A stretch of DNA of 32,507 nt from Streptomyces apricus (GTDB lineage: Bacteria; Actinomycetota; Actinomycetes; Streptomycetales; Streptomycetaceae): contig NZ_VDFC01000033.1 of assembly GCF_008369065.1 (NCBI RefSeq), forward strand, positions 91,464-123,970, given 5' to 3'. The position numbers and the translations under genes were made by a program. Positions within the stretch are counted from its first letter, which is position 1. Every line of letters begins with the position of its first letter. Positions 32,507 through 32,507 of this stretch are shown piece by piece. Below the pieces are notes generated by a model. The model was not told where the DNA came from, searched no databases, and worked only from the letters and a program-made list of their open reading frames with translations.

Positions 32507-32507
32507 G

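Noticed and set aside
1..32507. CRISPR arrays, insertion sequences, tRNA or rRNA genes, attachment sites
   Set aside because: None seen: no regular spaced repeats, transposase motifs, tRNA cloverleaf sequences or conserved rRNA segments.

Overview
The window is high-GC actinobacterial chromosome, almost certainly Streptomyces. The evidence is strong third-position GC bias, frequent GTG starts, ATGA/GTGA/TGATG gene couplings, and a gene order that, from memory, follows the S. coelicolor idi-to-hopanoid region (SCO6745 to SCO6771). I see no insertion sequence, tRNA, rRNA, CRISPR array or prophage gene.

Layout. (1) 1-3091: partial SCO6745-family gene, crotonase-family enzyme, HdeD/DUF308 membrane protein and RsbW-like ATPase. 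(2) 3092-4976, minus strand: type I isopentenyl-diphosphate isomerase (idi) and a GalE-type epimerase. (3) 5265-12339, plus strand: a seven-gene tight run. It encodes a large CDP-alcohol phosphotransferase with an apparent CTG start, a LicC-like nucleotidyltransferase, an sn-glycerol-1-phosphate dehydrogenase-like enzyme, a second CDP-alcohol phosphotransferase-like protein, a GT2 glycosyltransferase and a TagGH-type ABC exporter (permease plus ATPase). The run ends at a strong hairpin terminator. A PHO-box-like repeat lies between galE and this run. I read it as a pathway for an exported phospho-polyol glycoconjugate or cell-wall polymer of unknown structure. (4) 12725-26048: the hopanoid operon hpnC, hpnD, a 46-codon ORF, hpnE, polyprenyl synthase, shc, hpnG, hpnH, ispG, dxs and hpnO. 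(5) 26130-26899: an XRE-cupin regulator with two tandem palindromic operators, coupled to a 41-aa membrane protein. (6) 26931-32457: a minus-strand tyrosine phosphatase, a GH36 alpha-galactosidase, a c-di-AMP (ydaO) riboswitch ahead of a LysM/M23 cell-wall hydrolase, and an SGNH hydrolase.

How the genes work together. IspG and Dxs feed the MEP pathway, Idi balances IPP and DMAPP, and the polyprenyl synthase presumably makes FPP. HpnC, HpnD and HpnE convert FPP to squalene and Shc cyclises it to hopene. HpnH adds adenosine, HpnG removes adenine, and HpnO aminates the side chain to give aminobacteriohopanetriol. The neighbouring phospho-polyol/TagGH run may build another envelope component, so the region as a whole looks devoted to the cell envelope.

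Most worth following up are the uncharacterised G1PDH/cytidylyltransferase/CDP-alcohol transferase cluster with its PHO box, the tiny ORF locked between hpnD and hpnE, the roughly 165-residue Ala/Arg-rich tail on Dxs, and the tandem XRE operators.
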